DNA of 64,000 nt from Nigrospora sphaerica (lineage: Eukaryota; Ascomycota; Sordariomycetes; Amphisphaeriales; Apiosporaceae). This document shows positions 10,811-22,314 of the stretch, in pieces. The DNA is taken from contig JAGVVL010000022.1 in assembly GCA_018287875.1 (NCBI GenBank), positions 62,001 to 126,000 on the forward strand. Direction: 5' to 3'. Numbering within the stretch: the stretch's first letter is position 1; the number at the start of each line of letters is the position of its first letter. The translations under genes were made by a program, and so were the position numbers. The notes beneath the pieces were generated by a model. The model was not told where the DNA came from and ran no database searches. It was given only the letters and a program-made list of their open reading frames with translations.

Positions 10811-13800
10811 GTATAGCGTTCGTTACATCTGTGCGATGGGCGTAAACTAAGCATCGCGAAACGCGCTGACAGGGTCACATACCCCGCATTAGCGACCGTA
10901 GCAACATCCCTGCCTTCAGCCCTGAAGCTCGCCCGTGAGTGAGGGTCCACCATCGCCCGGAACAGCTTAGTAAGGTGCTGAAGGCCCGCCGCGTAAGCCT
11001 GGGGGTTAAGGCCCAGCCTCGGCCAATAAGCACCTATGGACAGTGGACCCCTGCGTGGCAGGCGCCTGGGCATTAACGGAATGGGACGCCCCGGCCGGAC
11101 GACTTGACTCCGCTGCTCCTTTAGAGGGTCTAGCGCCAGGTACCGCGTAAGAAACGCACGGAGGGGGCGCCGAGGGGATGCCGGCGGAGACAGGCCACGA
11201 CCGCGTGGTGGCGTGCCGCCTGTGCGCGCTGTGAGTGTAATACGGCGGGTATCGCGGGGCCTAATACCACTCTGCCGCGTGGGGAGCGAGCCACCCCGCC
11301 CTGTCTCCCTGTGTGATTGATGGCGGCGGTGCCCTCGTATACCCGCCCGGGCTGTTGGACGGATCCCTCCCATTGGGGGCGCCGAGACAGATAACGGATG
11401 AACTGCCTGGGACATGAAACGCCGGTTTAGGCTCCCATCGTCGTCTGTAGGCCAGGTGTTCCTGACCAGGCGTCCTGTGTTGCGTTGTCCGTAATCTCCC
11501 CCACCCCCGCCCTATCAGTTACTCTATGCTGGCTCGCCGGCCTGGTCTTCCCAGGGCTCCTCCACTATTGCACCGAGGATGGGAAAGGACTGCGCTAAAG
11601 CAGTCTGCTTTTTGGATGCGTCCTGGACCAGCTGTCGACCCCCCACCGACAACCAATAAAGAATCCATAAGTAGATTACATGGACTCAGTCCTGCGATTA
11701 AAGTTTGATATCCGGCATTCTGTTGCCGAGTGCTGCCATCCGACGTTAAACCGTGATTGTACCTTTATTTTGGACGGTAGGCCAGTCGTGGGGGGGAAAG
11801 ATGTAAGCAGCGACTACGTAGCAGTCGAACCAATCGCTTCCCCTCTACCACTCACCCACACACACACTGGGCACTCTCTCTGTGTGATGCGCTCACCGCT
11901 TGTCTGACCACGCGTTAGTACAGGAATCTATACGAGAGGGTGGGGCCCAGACCAGAAGGATGCTGTTGGGTGTGCAGGCGTATCTTTCTTCCACTATTCC
12001 ATGTTCCATCTTGTAGATCGCCTTCTAGCCCACTCGCCCCGCGCGACTGTCGCTCCGATGCTAATCGGCATTGAAGGGGCCCTACTACTCCTCTCTTGCG
12101 TCCCCAAGTCGGTACCCCTCCAGTTTCGGTTCGTCTTCCTCGCAATTAGTTGCCGAGCTAGCTGAAATGATTCGCTCGTTCGATGCATAACGGTACGGTG
12201 CACACAAATAACCCGGGGCTATCGCGGTATGCCCTCGAGGCGTCCCGTCTTGGTGGAGCGGAGCTGCTTCTTTAGCGAGCCACACCCGCTGTATTAGAGT
12301 GTTCCTAGCGCCTTGAGTGCCCTAAGCCGTACCACGACAGGTTGTTCAGCCCGTCTGGATCACACTTTAAGCCGCATCGGTTGCCAAACGTTCACCACCC
12401 ATCCGTGAGCCATTCCTTGCCACCCTCCTATCCGCTCCCTAAAACAGAGAAGACGCGATGAGCCTCTAGATAGAGCTCTGGTCCGCCGCATGATCCCTTA
12501 TATTACTTATGTTTTACTTGGAAGTGGCCCGTAGCCTTTTTCTTTCCAAGTTAGGCAACACTAGAAGCAGCAAAGCCCTGGCTGGGTGTCGATGCAAGCC
12601 TGAAGGCCCTGTCGGGGATCCCTAAGGCGGCTCCCATCATTTCGTCCATCCCGGCTCGCCTGGATCCCCGGAATAGTGGGGGGAACAGCCCCGACGAGCC
12701 AAGTGTGGCTGTCCACCGGTCAGAGTGACAGGGAGAGCAGTGCAAACATGCTGTTCACCACATGGATTCGATAAGTGGGATTGGGTTCGCGATGCTGATG
12801 ATGATCCCTGCTGGCCATGACCGGCATTGGCTTCAGGTTGCTCTGACTGGGGGCTGCAGGGAAACGGCCAGAACGATAAACTGTAAGAAAAGCGGCGCCG
12901 GCCTTGTTGCTCGTGGCCGTTGCAGCGTTGGACAGGGCCCGCCCACGGCCTACAAAGCTGGCCGGCTCAGGGCTGCTTAGTTGGCATCGGTCGCCTAAAC
13001 CAGATATGGAAAGCCAGGTGCGTGGCCGAGTGAGCAGCAGGGCTCGCGGAGCCTCGTCACCCGCGAGCCAGTGGCAGGTGTCTGTACTTATCGCGCGTAT
13101 TACCCTTTGGAGAGCCACTGGCCGCGGGGCCGGGCACCGCCAATGATCTGACGTGCGACACCCGTAGGATTCTGGGTTCTAGACGCAGCAGCGATCAAAC
13201 AACAGGATGGATCGCCACAGTGCGGAGCCGTAGCCGGTGACTTGGGACCTAGATCGGCTGGTAGGCAGGAGCGCTACCGCCGTTGGCCATATACATCATC
13301 TTGCCGTTGGGTTCCCATCCCGTGCCATAGCGACAACGCCGCCGGCGGGTCGTTCACACCTAGGCTTCGTGACCCCTCCCGTGGTGTTGCCTCGCCCGGG
13401 TCCCGCTGCTAGCAACACCTTTCACCCGTTCCCAACCCCACTGATTCACTTCGATCCGTCATCTCATTGATTGTCTTGACCGTGATACACCACGCTTAGC
13501 CCGCCATGGATCTCTCTACAAAGTACGGCCGGACCCATGATCCTGGTAGTGTGCCGGTGCCATACCTCGCCGCTTCACCACAGCAGCCATACGCTTTCCT
13601 CATCCCCGATCTACCACATCCAGTCTTCCATCACCCTAAGCCCTGAGCCCTAATCGCCCGTCTTGCCAGCGATACGATGGCGGGTTACGATTCTTCTTCT
13701 CAGGCTGGCCATGGGTACGTCAAAACCCCGAGACAAGGCACTGTCTTCATGAGCTCTCCGCAGTGAGCCTAGACCCTGAGTGATGTTGACGCCGGCCACC

Positions 13801-15826
13801 AGTTCCTCACGCCCAACTTCTGCTGTGTCCTTACGCTCCGGGTATGGATGTCCTTCGGTGTTTTACTCCCCTTGGTACCAAGTCGCTTGTCATCGCGACT
13901 GACGATCACCGATGTGCCCTGTCCCTCAACCTTCGCTTGTTTTTAACACTGAAATCAACGCTTTCTAGCGAGAATCCCCCTAAGCCCGTGCACCATGTGA
14001 CGCTTCGCACCGAGGCCCCTTCCAACAACACGATTTCCGAGCTGAATATCACCTCTTTCGTCTCATCCCCGCAGCCAGGGCTCGCGGAACCGATGGCTGC
14101 GCGCAAGGCCCGCGTCGCCAAAGTGCTGGAGCGCGTCTGCTGAAGCATGACCTTCTGTAGTCACACGATTTCCAGCCTACACCAACAAGGACAGATGTAC
14201 TTGGCCTACACCGGCAAGGTCAGATGTACGTAGCCGGGATACTCATGTGCGTTCCTGCCTTCAGGTTTACTGGCTAACTGTTGCGGAGTGCATACGTTTG
14301 GGTACATACACGCACGGAAACCACATAGGCAGATCCGATCAAGAGTCGCGGGGTGAGCCGTCCCGTCATTGAGGCCTCATGCAGGGCGCACCCGACACGT
14401 TGGCGGCGTGCGACAGTGCTCGGCGAGACGATGCGTCTCCCGGATTGAGGCACGTTGGGTCACGCTGCTGCAGTTCGTCCTCACAGCTCGCATGGAATGC
14501 CGGTTCTCCGGAAGGGAGTGCATACTTGCGATCTACATCACATGAAGATCATGACGCAGGTGGCCTATGATGGATCTAGGGTCGGTGTTCGGCAGCCCGT
14601 GCACCCCCACCAACGCTCGGCCACTAAACCTCCCGCCATTCCAGTGGCTTGTCCCACTGTCGGGATAGTGGTCCCATGCAATTTACCCAGGGATGATAGC
14701 TGCTTGCTACCACCTTCGTCGGCGCCGCCTGTACAGCGGTACCGCCACTGCACACATGCACATACCCGACTACTTGGGGCTTTTGGGCAGGTGTCAGCAC
14801 CTATCCCTCCCATCCAGGCACCCGTTGAAGTACTTCTATTGATGCTTGATTGCCGTTGGCAGACTGTCCTTCCGTCCATTCATCCACCGCCGAGGCCGAG
14901 ACGTGCAGCAGGAGCGGTTACCGCCCAATCATCCCAACTGCTTGGGGGCCCGAGAGATGCCTGCAAGATTCAGCTTCATAACCGATCAATCAGGTACCGA
15001 AGATGCAAGCACCTTCCTTGGATAAAATGGAATTGAGAGATAGGTCGCTGAGTCGTGCGCGTGGGGGTTCGTGTCCCGTGTCGCGCGCCTGTTGATAACG
15101 AAGGCTTATTTCCACTCGCGCTACAGCGGGGCGGGAACGGCCAAAACAGCCCTGTACCTTAGCACCCCCCACGGAGCTGCTTCACCTACGGACGCCACGA
15201 GCCGTGGAGACTGGGCGGCAAACACTGGAGAGGAGTGCATTCGCACAAATCACTACTGTACTTAGCGAAGTACCTCCTATGACCGACATTCATTTGCAGC
15301 ATTTTCCTGGATTGGGTCAGGACCGTAGTATTCAGCACATTCGTTTTCACCCAATGCATGCTCCCTGATCTCACCTCGAACGTCGCTTTCTAAGTCGCGG
15401 GACCACATAAGGCTTGATCGTCTCCAGAAGTTGGCGCTTGTACTTCTCCTAACGCACGCCAATCCTGAATTACAGCGTGAACCCGCGGGGAACCGTTCAT
15501 CTTCACTCTGCAATTGAACAGATCACTGCGCATGCAATCTCACCACTTCCTAGCATTTACCCTCGCAGAATCCGGGCTCGCATAGAACCGGGAACCAAAC
15601 TAAGTGGTGCTTTACCGGCTCATTATGTAGGAGAGGCGTCGCGCCTGGCCACGAGCTTCACTAAGTACCCAAGTACCTTCGTACCGTGAATGGATCAAAC
15701 TGGATGCGACTGGTAAACGCTTGCAGTCCATTGAGTGGCAGGAACCGAACCCCAAATGGACGACCACGTGGAATCCGAGGACGCCCCTCGATGTTCCCGC
15801 TGTGCTCGCGGTTGCATCTTCAAATG
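10811..15826. other. 5-kb stretch without a convincing gene
   Basis: Several open frames exist but none shows a recognisable domain. The 10783-11415 minus frame is Arg/Pro-rich and probably fortuitous. From 13506 the plus strand reads MDLSTKYGRTHDPG to a stop, then other frames to 14143 look protein-like (e.g. ELNITSFVSSPQPG). This could be a decayed gene of unknown identity. At 14170-14230 a roughly 34-bp unit containing GCCTACACC and CAGATGTAC occurs twice in tandem with a few differences. No RNA gene is seen. Confidence 0.3.
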
Positions 15827-15839
15827 CGATCGACTTACA
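15827..15839. repeat. target-site duplication of LINE copy A (left)
   Basis: CGATCGACTTACA recurs at 21344-21356 on the other side of the element. The last two bases may belong to the CA tail on the left and to the MITE on the right, so the secure duplication is 11 bp. Confidence 0.75.
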
Positions 15840-16149
15840 CACACACACACACAATTTATTGACGCCCGGGCGGCGGAGCCGAAAGGGCAACTATCGCTGC
15901 TGTGCTTACACTGCTGACACTTCTCTTGTCACCCAAAGCCCTTACATGATCCTCTTTTGGCCTGTCTTCCCTTTCTGCCGTTCCTCTGCTGACCAAGTCC
16001 CCGTGTTTCAGTCCTGTATGTCTGCGCAAGCTAGCTTAAAGGCCATTCTTTAAGTATCCAGCATCCTATCTTCGGCAGCTGAAGCGGCGCCTGCGTTTAG
16101 AGGCACGGGGTAATAGTGGCTGTTAGTTAAGTTGTAGGTTGCTGTATTC

Positions 16150-19100
16150 TCAGTGCGCTTCCCTCACAGGCTGTTGCGCGTCAAGTCGGCCTGTAGCCAT
16201 AGCGAATCGTATGGTGGCCCGAACGGCGTCCATGTCCGGGGTCCAGAATCGGTCATCGGATGCGGACCTCCTCCTAGGTAAAAGAGAGGTTGCTTCGATG
16301 GGTCTCGGTGTATTGTAGCATGTCTCGTCGATGTTCTATCCATTGGTGGCATCGGAAGAGGAAGTGGTCTACCGTTTCTCTTGCTTGTCCGCAGGCGCAC
16401 AGGTCGGACGGCGCTACCTCGATTCGGTGGAGGTATGCGTTCAACCTGGCCATCCCCGTCCGCAGCTGGGCGAGTACGCTTGCTTCTTTCGAGGGGAGGG
16501 GGTCGTATAGTGCTCTCGTGTGTTTGCCTGGTAATGCTGTATCGATCTTTTTCGAGTATTTTCCGACGTCTTCTGGTAGCCTGTTCGACGGCATCTTCTC
16601 GCGCCACGCATTATTCAGGATCGTCGATCGTGCTCCGGATATCGGTCTCGGCGGACTAGCGCCCAGACGTGTCGATATTTTCGCTTCCTTCTTTGCCAGG
16701 TCCATGCGTTCGTCGCACTCGTCTGTTGGGAACCAAGTAATGGTGATGCTGCTTCCCTCTCTTCGTAGTCTCCGCATCGCCTCGTAGGCCTGTTGGACGT
16801 GTCTTTGGCCCGACTGCTGGCGGGGTTTATTTAATGTAAGCACAGCTGCTTTGTTCCGTGTTAGCAGTATGATGTTGCGGTACCGCATCCTCGGCAGCGA
16901 ATCCAAGGCACTGGCTATGCCTGCTAGCTCGCCCGTAAACGGGTTCTGTTCCGATCTTGGGCCGAGAGTCGCAGACCAGGTGTTCGTCGTGGACTCGCTA
17001 TGAACCGACGTCTTTGTTTCGGTGGCCACGCCATAGCCAACGAGGCCGTTCCGTGCCGAGCTGCTTACGGCAATGCATACCGCGCAGTCGGTGGCGGACT
17101 CTTTTGCCGGTTCGTCGGTCACTGTCCGTACTCGGCTCTCCCAGGGGCCAGCGTAAACCGGTCGACCGTCTCAAGGCATTCCATAGGCATCTCTTTCAGC
17201 GCATCAGCCACTTGGTAGAGGGGCGACCGGTGGTACCGCCTAAACTTGCGCATGCGGCCGATGCAACTGCGCAGGGGTTCGTGTCGGGTAGTGTGTGAAT
17301 GTCCGTCCAGGTCTTGATCGCTTTCCGCCAGAACCGCCCTTGGGGGTAGCGATGTGGGCTTCGGCCTCCGCCACACTGGTGGCCACCGTCATGAACGTCC
17401 CTATGATTGCCTGGGCCCCGATCTTCTGGATCCGGTGGATCGGTCTTGCTGCTTTGTATTGGCATTCGTGCATCCACACGCTCGAGGCATAGTCCACAAC
17501 GGGTGCTACTGTCGCTGTGAAGAGCTGCCGTGCCGTTGCCGGCGACAGCCCTTTCAAACGCTTCAGTTCTAGCACCGCCTCGAGTCCCTTAGCCCCAGCG
17601 CGCGCGATGTGTTCTCTGTACTTGAGCTTGGTGTCCATGATGACTCCGAGGATCTTAACATGGTCTCGGGGCCGTACGGTTTGTCCTTTGATCGTGAAGG
17701 GCTCCTCACTGGCCTTGTACGCTTTACGGGCGAAGTGGATAACGGCCGTCTTCTCGGCTTCGAACGTTGCGCCGCTCCTCTTTTCCCAGTCAAGGGCGTC
17801 TTTGATGATGGCCTCTATGCCGACGCGGTTGTCCTGAGCCGTCGGGCCGACCACCCAGGCCGTGAAGTCGTCCACAAAGGCGATCGCGCCCCCGTAGCAG
17901 TCGATCCGTCGCTGGACTAAGTCTGCATTGAAGAAGAGGAATAGGATGGGGGACAGCGGCGATCCTTGCGGCAGGCCGGCCTGCGGTAGCGCTTGGACTT
18001 CTGAGACGTGTCCATTAACCATGATCGTCGCGGTTCGGTCAGAGCAGAACGCCTCGATCCACCGAAGCAGTTCATTCGGCACGCCGCGTGCTTTCATCCT
18101 CTGAATCAGCCTCTCCTTGCATACCCCATTGTATGCACCCTTGACGTCGAAGCTGACGAGGCTAAGAACCTTTCGGCCTCGCCAAGCGGCATAGACCTGT
18201 TCTTGCAGGAGAAGCAGCGCCTGCTCGGCGAACCGCCGTTTGCGGGCTCCGAAGTGGTTCGTGGGGAGGAGGCCGTAGGTCTCGACCATATGTGAGATTC
18301 TCTCGGCGACAACCGACTCTAACACCTTGCCTAGTGTTGCGAGGAGCGAAATCGGCCTCCAAGCTTTCGCTTTCGTGTAGTCGTCTTTCCCCGGCTTCTG
18401 GAGCGGAATGATTTTGGCATGGCGCCACTGGGTGGGCAGCTCGCCCGTCTCCAGCGATGTACGAAACAACGCCAGGACCCGGTCCTTCACCGCGGGCCAC
18501 GTTTCTTTCCAGACGATAGCCGGTAAGCCGTCCTCTCCTGGCGCTTTCCATGCTTTGGCTGCGAATAGCTGCCTTTCGACCTCTTCCATCGTGATGGCGC
18601 GCATGTTGATAGGAGTCCTCTGTGGTCTGTCGCCCTCGTCGGCAATCTCGTTCGGTAGGGGAGGGAAGAATGTGGCAAGCAGTTCTTCCGCTTGTTCCGT
18701 GTAATCGGTCGTGGTTGTGCCGTCCGCCCTTGCGAGTTGTGGTACTTTTCCGAAAGCCGACGCGTCGCCTGACTTTAGGTATTTAGCCGCCTTCCAGATG
18801 TTGTCGTTGTCCGCGAGGAACTCGTTCCAGTGCTTCTTCTTCTGCTGACGGATCGCCTCATGGTACTGCTTCGACGCGCTTCGCGCCGTTTTCTCCAGGT
18901 CCGCTCGCGTCCGCCCCGCTCTCCGTTCGGCCCTGGTTCTGTTTCTCCAATACGTGTAGATGCGTCGCAGCTGCGTCAGGTCAGTTGTCCACCAGCGCTT
19001 TGCGTACGGCGATGGTTTAGCCCTGGGGGTAAGTGTATGCACAGCTTCCAGTACTGCGCCCATCAGGCGGTCGGTTTGCTGCTGCACACTACCACCCGTC

Positions 19101-19918
19101 GGAGCTACCGCCAGCGTCTCCGCGATCCTCGCATTGATATCTTTCCACGGTGCGTTTTTGAACAGGAGTCGGTCCTGGTGGGTCGGGGAGGGTCCGGCGA
19201 TGTCAAAGACCGTTTCGATAGAACGGTGGTCCGATCCATGCTCCGTGTCTAGTGTCCTGCATTTAATCATTGCGTCCCTTAACTCTCCCGAGGCGAGAAC
19301 AAGGTCGATTGTCGTGCTGTTCTCCCCGTCGCTCCACGTCTTCGTGCCCCGTGGCAGCAGGCTTGTGAGACCGTATTCGTTCATTAGGTCGATAATCGGA
19401 TCCGCCTCGCCCTGCCGCTCGAGTCGTATCTCGTCTCCTCCCCAGAGTTGGTCGTGCCGGTTGAAATCCCCCAGGATGGCTAGTTCGACGGCCTCCCCGG
19501 CGCTGCCTCGTACCGTCTCAATTGTCCCGCGGAGCTCCTCGCACGTATCCTTAAGTGCCTGAGCATCCGTCACTGGCACATAGACCGACGCCACCAGGAT
19601 CGTGCGCTCGGCTAACCGTACGATCGCAGCCGTGAGATCGGGGGAGTGGATGGGGACTTGTTCCGCATCCGCCTGTTTGTTGACCCAGAGCATGCTCCGG
19701 ATGGCCCATCTCCCTTCCCTGCATACGGGCGGGACCATTTTGACCCATCCCTGATGTCCCATCGGCGTTGTGAGCAGCCGCCCTTGAATCTTCCTTGCGT
19801 GTGGCTCTTGTATCGCTATAACTGTTGCGTCCCGTGTCGTCACGTCGTTCATCAGGCTGTCTAGCACTGGTCCTTGCTTCCTTGCATTGTGTTGAATCAT
19901 GCGAACCGCTTTACTCAT
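16150..19918 (-). pseudogene. LINE ORF2: endonuclease - reverse transcriptase - RNase H-like, frameshifted
   Basis: The first 892 residues are open from the ATG at 19918. Endonuclease motifs are [29 protein letters not shown] and [10 protein letters not shown] motifs are [40 protein letters not shown] and AIAFVDDF (an FVDD version of YADD). Compared with copy D, a base is missing near 17345 and another near 17275, so the RNase H region (about 17122-16274) falls in another frame, and further indels lie near 16275. The RNase H-like part has ELAGI and DLAKKEA, but where TDSxAA is expected it reads TRNKAA. A CACGQARETVDHFLFRC knuckle is near the C-terminus, ending at the stop at 16150. Undamaged length would be about 1250 residues. 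The start overlaps the ORF1 stop as ATGAGTAA, suggesting termination-reinitiation. Confidence 0.88.
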
Positions 19919-21212
19919 GACGGGCCGGGTAAAGCTTCGGACAGTTGCGGCTAAACGATTCGTGCGGACCTCCGCACGGCACGCACTTCAAGACAGGCTC
20001 TTCGCAGCCGCGGTGGCTGTGGCCCTGCTTCGCGCATCGTCCACAGGTCTCCGCGTTCTTGCACTGGAAAGCCTTATGTCCGACCTGCTGGCAGTTGTAG
20101 CACTGCTCCGGCCGCTCGCGCCGCTCGAACACTCGGGTGTAGCCCGATTCGCCTCCAGCGTGGAAGAAACCCTCGTCCAGGAACCGACGGGCTTCGGCCG
20201 CTTTCGTCAGGTAGACGACCATCGAGCCGTATGCTTTCATGTTGTCCTTCTTGCTTAGCCACGCGATCTTGGCCACCGTTGTTTCGTTCTCTTGCCCAAA
20301 CGCTTCAGCCGCGCCGTCTCGTAGCTGGTCGTTTTCGTCTAGGACCGCCGTACGCCTTACGCTGTCCACCTTGATCGGATATAGTTCGTCTCGCAGCACG
20401 CGCGCCCCAGGGACAGATGTCTTCTCAGCGGCTCGTTTAACTAGCTGGTGCTCAGCTTCGTCGCGGCAGATGATTTTGATCCGTTGCGGTTTCTTAGGGT
20501 CGGTTGTGACTGCGCGGCATCGCCACTCCTTATGTTCTTCCGTCGCTCGTATTTCCTTCTCGATAGCGCTTCGGACCGTGCCGGCCGACACGTTGGCTCG
20601 TTCGTCGTCTCCCAGGTGAGATGTATCGATAGTGCAGTACAGTGTGTCAGTGAACGAAGTCGGCGTCGTGTTCATCGAGCTGAGGGTGCGGACGTTGCTA
20701 GGCTGGCTCGTCGGCGGCGTTCGAGCAATCCCCGCGTAGGACGCCTGTGGGCTGGTCTGGGCGCTGATGTTGAGGGCCGGGCTGTTCTGGATCTCCTCCA
20801 GCTGCTCCCGGACGAGCTTCAGTTCCTCTGCCATACGTTGATTCTCTTGCTTCGATGCTTCGTATTGTTCGGAAAGTCCTCGTATCAGCCCCTCCTGGCT
20901 GCCGATGGTGTCGCTCTGGGCCGCCACCATCTGCTTCAGGTCCTGGATCTCGGTTCGGGAGTGTGCGACGAGCTCCAGGATCTTCTGGAGGTACGTCTTC
21001 GCGGCGCCCCCATCGCGGCTCTTTTCGGTCGGCTCGGTTGTCTGGGCTTCTCCATCTTCTTCAGCGTCTCGGTTCGCCTTCTCTTGGCTTCGGGTTGTCG
21101 GCTTCGTTGCGCGATTCGATCGTTTGCTGGCCGCCGTGGCGGGCTTCGCGATGGTCGTCGCGTTTGCGTTTTGCGACCCCACCCTAATCGTATCCTCGGC
21201 ACGGGCCGCCAT
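19911..21212 (-). CDS. LINE ORF1, gag-like nucleic-acid-binding protein
   Basis: A 433-residue frame starting at the ATG ([12 protein letters not shown]). A charged, disordered N-terminus is followed by a coiled coil of roughly 60 residues (heptads around [19 protein letters not shown]), a central domain of the type found before zinc knuckles in LINE ORF1, and three C-terminal knuckles. Two are clear CX2CX4HX4C motifs ([28 protein letters not shown]). The third is a variant ([15 protein letters not shown]). It would package element RNA into particles with the ORF2 protein. The stop TAA overlaps the ORF2 ATG by 8 nt. The frame is uninterrupted, unlike copy E. Confidence 0.88.
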   Translation of the reverse strand: MAARAEDTIRVGSQNANATTIAKPATAASKRSNRATKPTTRSQEKANRDAEEDGEAQTTEPTEKSRDGGAAKTYLQKILELVAHSRTEIQDLKQMVAAQSDTIGSQEGLIRGLSEQYEASKQENQRMAEELKLVREQLEEIQNSPALNISAQTSPQASYAGIARTPPTSQPSNVRTLSSMNTTPTSFTDTLYCTIDTSHLGDDERANVSAGTVRSAIEKEIRATEEHKEWRCRAVTTDPKKPQRIKIICRDEAEHQLVKRAAEKTSVPGARVLRDELYPIKVDSVRRTAVLDENDQLRDGAAEAFGQENETTVAKIAWLSKKDNMKAYGSMVVYLTKAAEARRFLDEGFFHAGGESGYTRVFERRERPEQCYNCQQVGHKAFQCKNAETCGRCAKQGHSHRGCEEPVLKCVPCGGPHESFSRNCPKLYPARHE

Positions 21213-21354
21213 GGTCGCGTCTCTCCGCGCCACCTCGGCTCACTCAATTCACCACCTTTTCGGCTCAACGAAAGGACAATCCAGAGCTATACCGTATCTT
21301 CTCCTCCTGTGCTAGGTGTCTGCTAGGTGTCTCATGCTGGTACCGATCGACTTA

Positions 21355-21746
21355 CAGCCATCCGCGAAATCAGTGTCCTCTGGTTTACTCTTTTATTTCT
21401 TATGCACAGAAGGTTTTAGCGCTTCTTGGCATTGACAAAGTACTGAACACCCAAAGTACGTACTCCCTGTAATGTTGTACTTTGAAAGAAACAACCCATA
21501 TCTGGCTCTTACGACAGAAACAGTTCTATGTCCGAATTCTAAAGTGCGCAGGGATGGATTACAGCGCTTTTTGTATAGTGAATTGACGGAAGGCTGTGAA
21601 TGGAACGTTTGAGAGGCATAATCTGATATGTATAGAAAAGGTATCAGGTACCGGCAATACATGGTCAGCGCCAAGAATGTACTTGGCAGAGCCTGACTAC
21701 AAAATTGAAAGAGCAAACTAGAGGACACTGATTTCGCGGATGGCTG
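21355..21746. mobile_element. 392-bp MITE with TA target duplication (Tc1/mariner-like)
   Basis: About 40-bp terminal inverted repeats start CAGCCATCCGCGAAATCAG at 21355 and appear reversed ending at 21746, with two mismatches. The element is flanked by TA at 21353-21354 and 21747-21748. TA duplication and ends of this form are typical of Tc1/mariner/pogo (Fot1-like) non-autonomous elements. It has no coding capacity. It sits directly at the edge of the LINE copy A target duplication. Confidence 0.8.
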
Positions 21747-21756
21747 TATACACACA

Positions 21757-22309
21757 CTAAGCACAGCAGCGATAGTTGCCCTTTCGGCTCCGCCGCCCGG
21801 GCGGCGGAGCCGAAAGGGCAACTAACGCTACTGTGCTTACACTGCCAACACTTCTCTTGTCACCCAAAGCCCTTACATGATCCTGTTTTGGCCTGTCTTC
21901 TTCTTTCTGCTGTTCCTCTGCTGACCAAGTCCCCGTATTTCTCGTCCTGTATCTGTCTTCGCAAGCTAGCTTAAAGGCCTTTCTTTAAGTGTCCAGCATC
22001 CTATCTTCGGCAGCTGAAGCGGCGCCTGCATTCGGAAGCACGGGGCAATAGTGGATGTTAGGTTGTTTGTTGCTATATTCTTAGTGCACTTCCCTCACGG
22101 GCTGTTCCGCGTCGAGTCGGCCCGTGGCCATGGCGAATCGTATGGTGGCCCGAACGGCGTCTATGTCCGGGGTCCAGAATTGGTCGTCGGACGCTGACTT
22201 CCCTCCGAGGTAAAAAGAGAGGTTGCTTCGATGGGTTTCGGTGCATTGTAGCATGTCTTTGCGCTGCTCTATCCACTGGTGGCATCGGAAGAGGAAGTGG
22301 TCTACCGTT
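21757..22309 (-). mobile_element. 5'-truncated Tad-like LINE, copy B, with snap-back 3' end
   Basis: Minus-strand LINE 3' sequence from the RNase H/knuckle region (boundary at about 22309, after ...CTACCGTT on the plus strand) through the 3' UTR to the CCCGGG at 21796-21801. Instead of continuing to the usual TCAATAAATTG(TG)n, about 40 nt of the same 3' UTR then reappear in the opposite orientation (21757-21795), followed by a short CACACAC tract. Copy B keeps G/C at several positions where copy A has A/T, so it is a different subcopy. Confidence 0.75.
21773..21824. repeat. 52-bp perfect palindrome at a LINE 3'-end junction
   Basis: The sequence is self-complementary without mismatch about the centre of CCCGGG (21796-21801). 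Both halves are LINE 3' UTR. Imperfect pairing extends a further 15 or so bases each side. Confidence 0.9.
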
Positions 22310-22314
22310 CCCAC

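Larger units (their letters stand above)
15840..21343 (-). mobile_element. full-length Tad-like LINE, copy A
   Basis: A 5.5-kb non-LTR retrotransposon read on the minus strand. It has a 131-bp 5' UTR, ORF1 (gag-like), ORF2 (apurinic-type endonuclease, reverse transcriptase, RNase H-like, CCHC) and a roughly 310-bp 3' UTR. The element ends in (TG)n instead of poly(A). It is bounded by a matching direct repeat (15827-15839 and 21344-21356). Length and structure match copy E (56686-62210), which has its own different duplication, so both are complete insertions. ORF1 is open; ORF2 has a few single-base frameshifts near its end. Copies B, C and D are partial members of the same family. Confidence 0.9.

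Noticed and set aside
10783..11415. A 210-codon open frame on the minus strand
   Set aside because: It is Arg/Pro/Gly-rich with no domain-like pattern. It starts beyond and reads into the (AAT)n tail of a LINE relic, so it is most likely fortuitous in GC-rich DNA.
20448..21326. A 292-codon plus-strand frame opposite LINE ORF1
   Set aside because: It is antisense to the well-supported ORF1 with zinc knuckles. Its composition (Arg, Ser, Leu, Cys) is that of a shadow frame.
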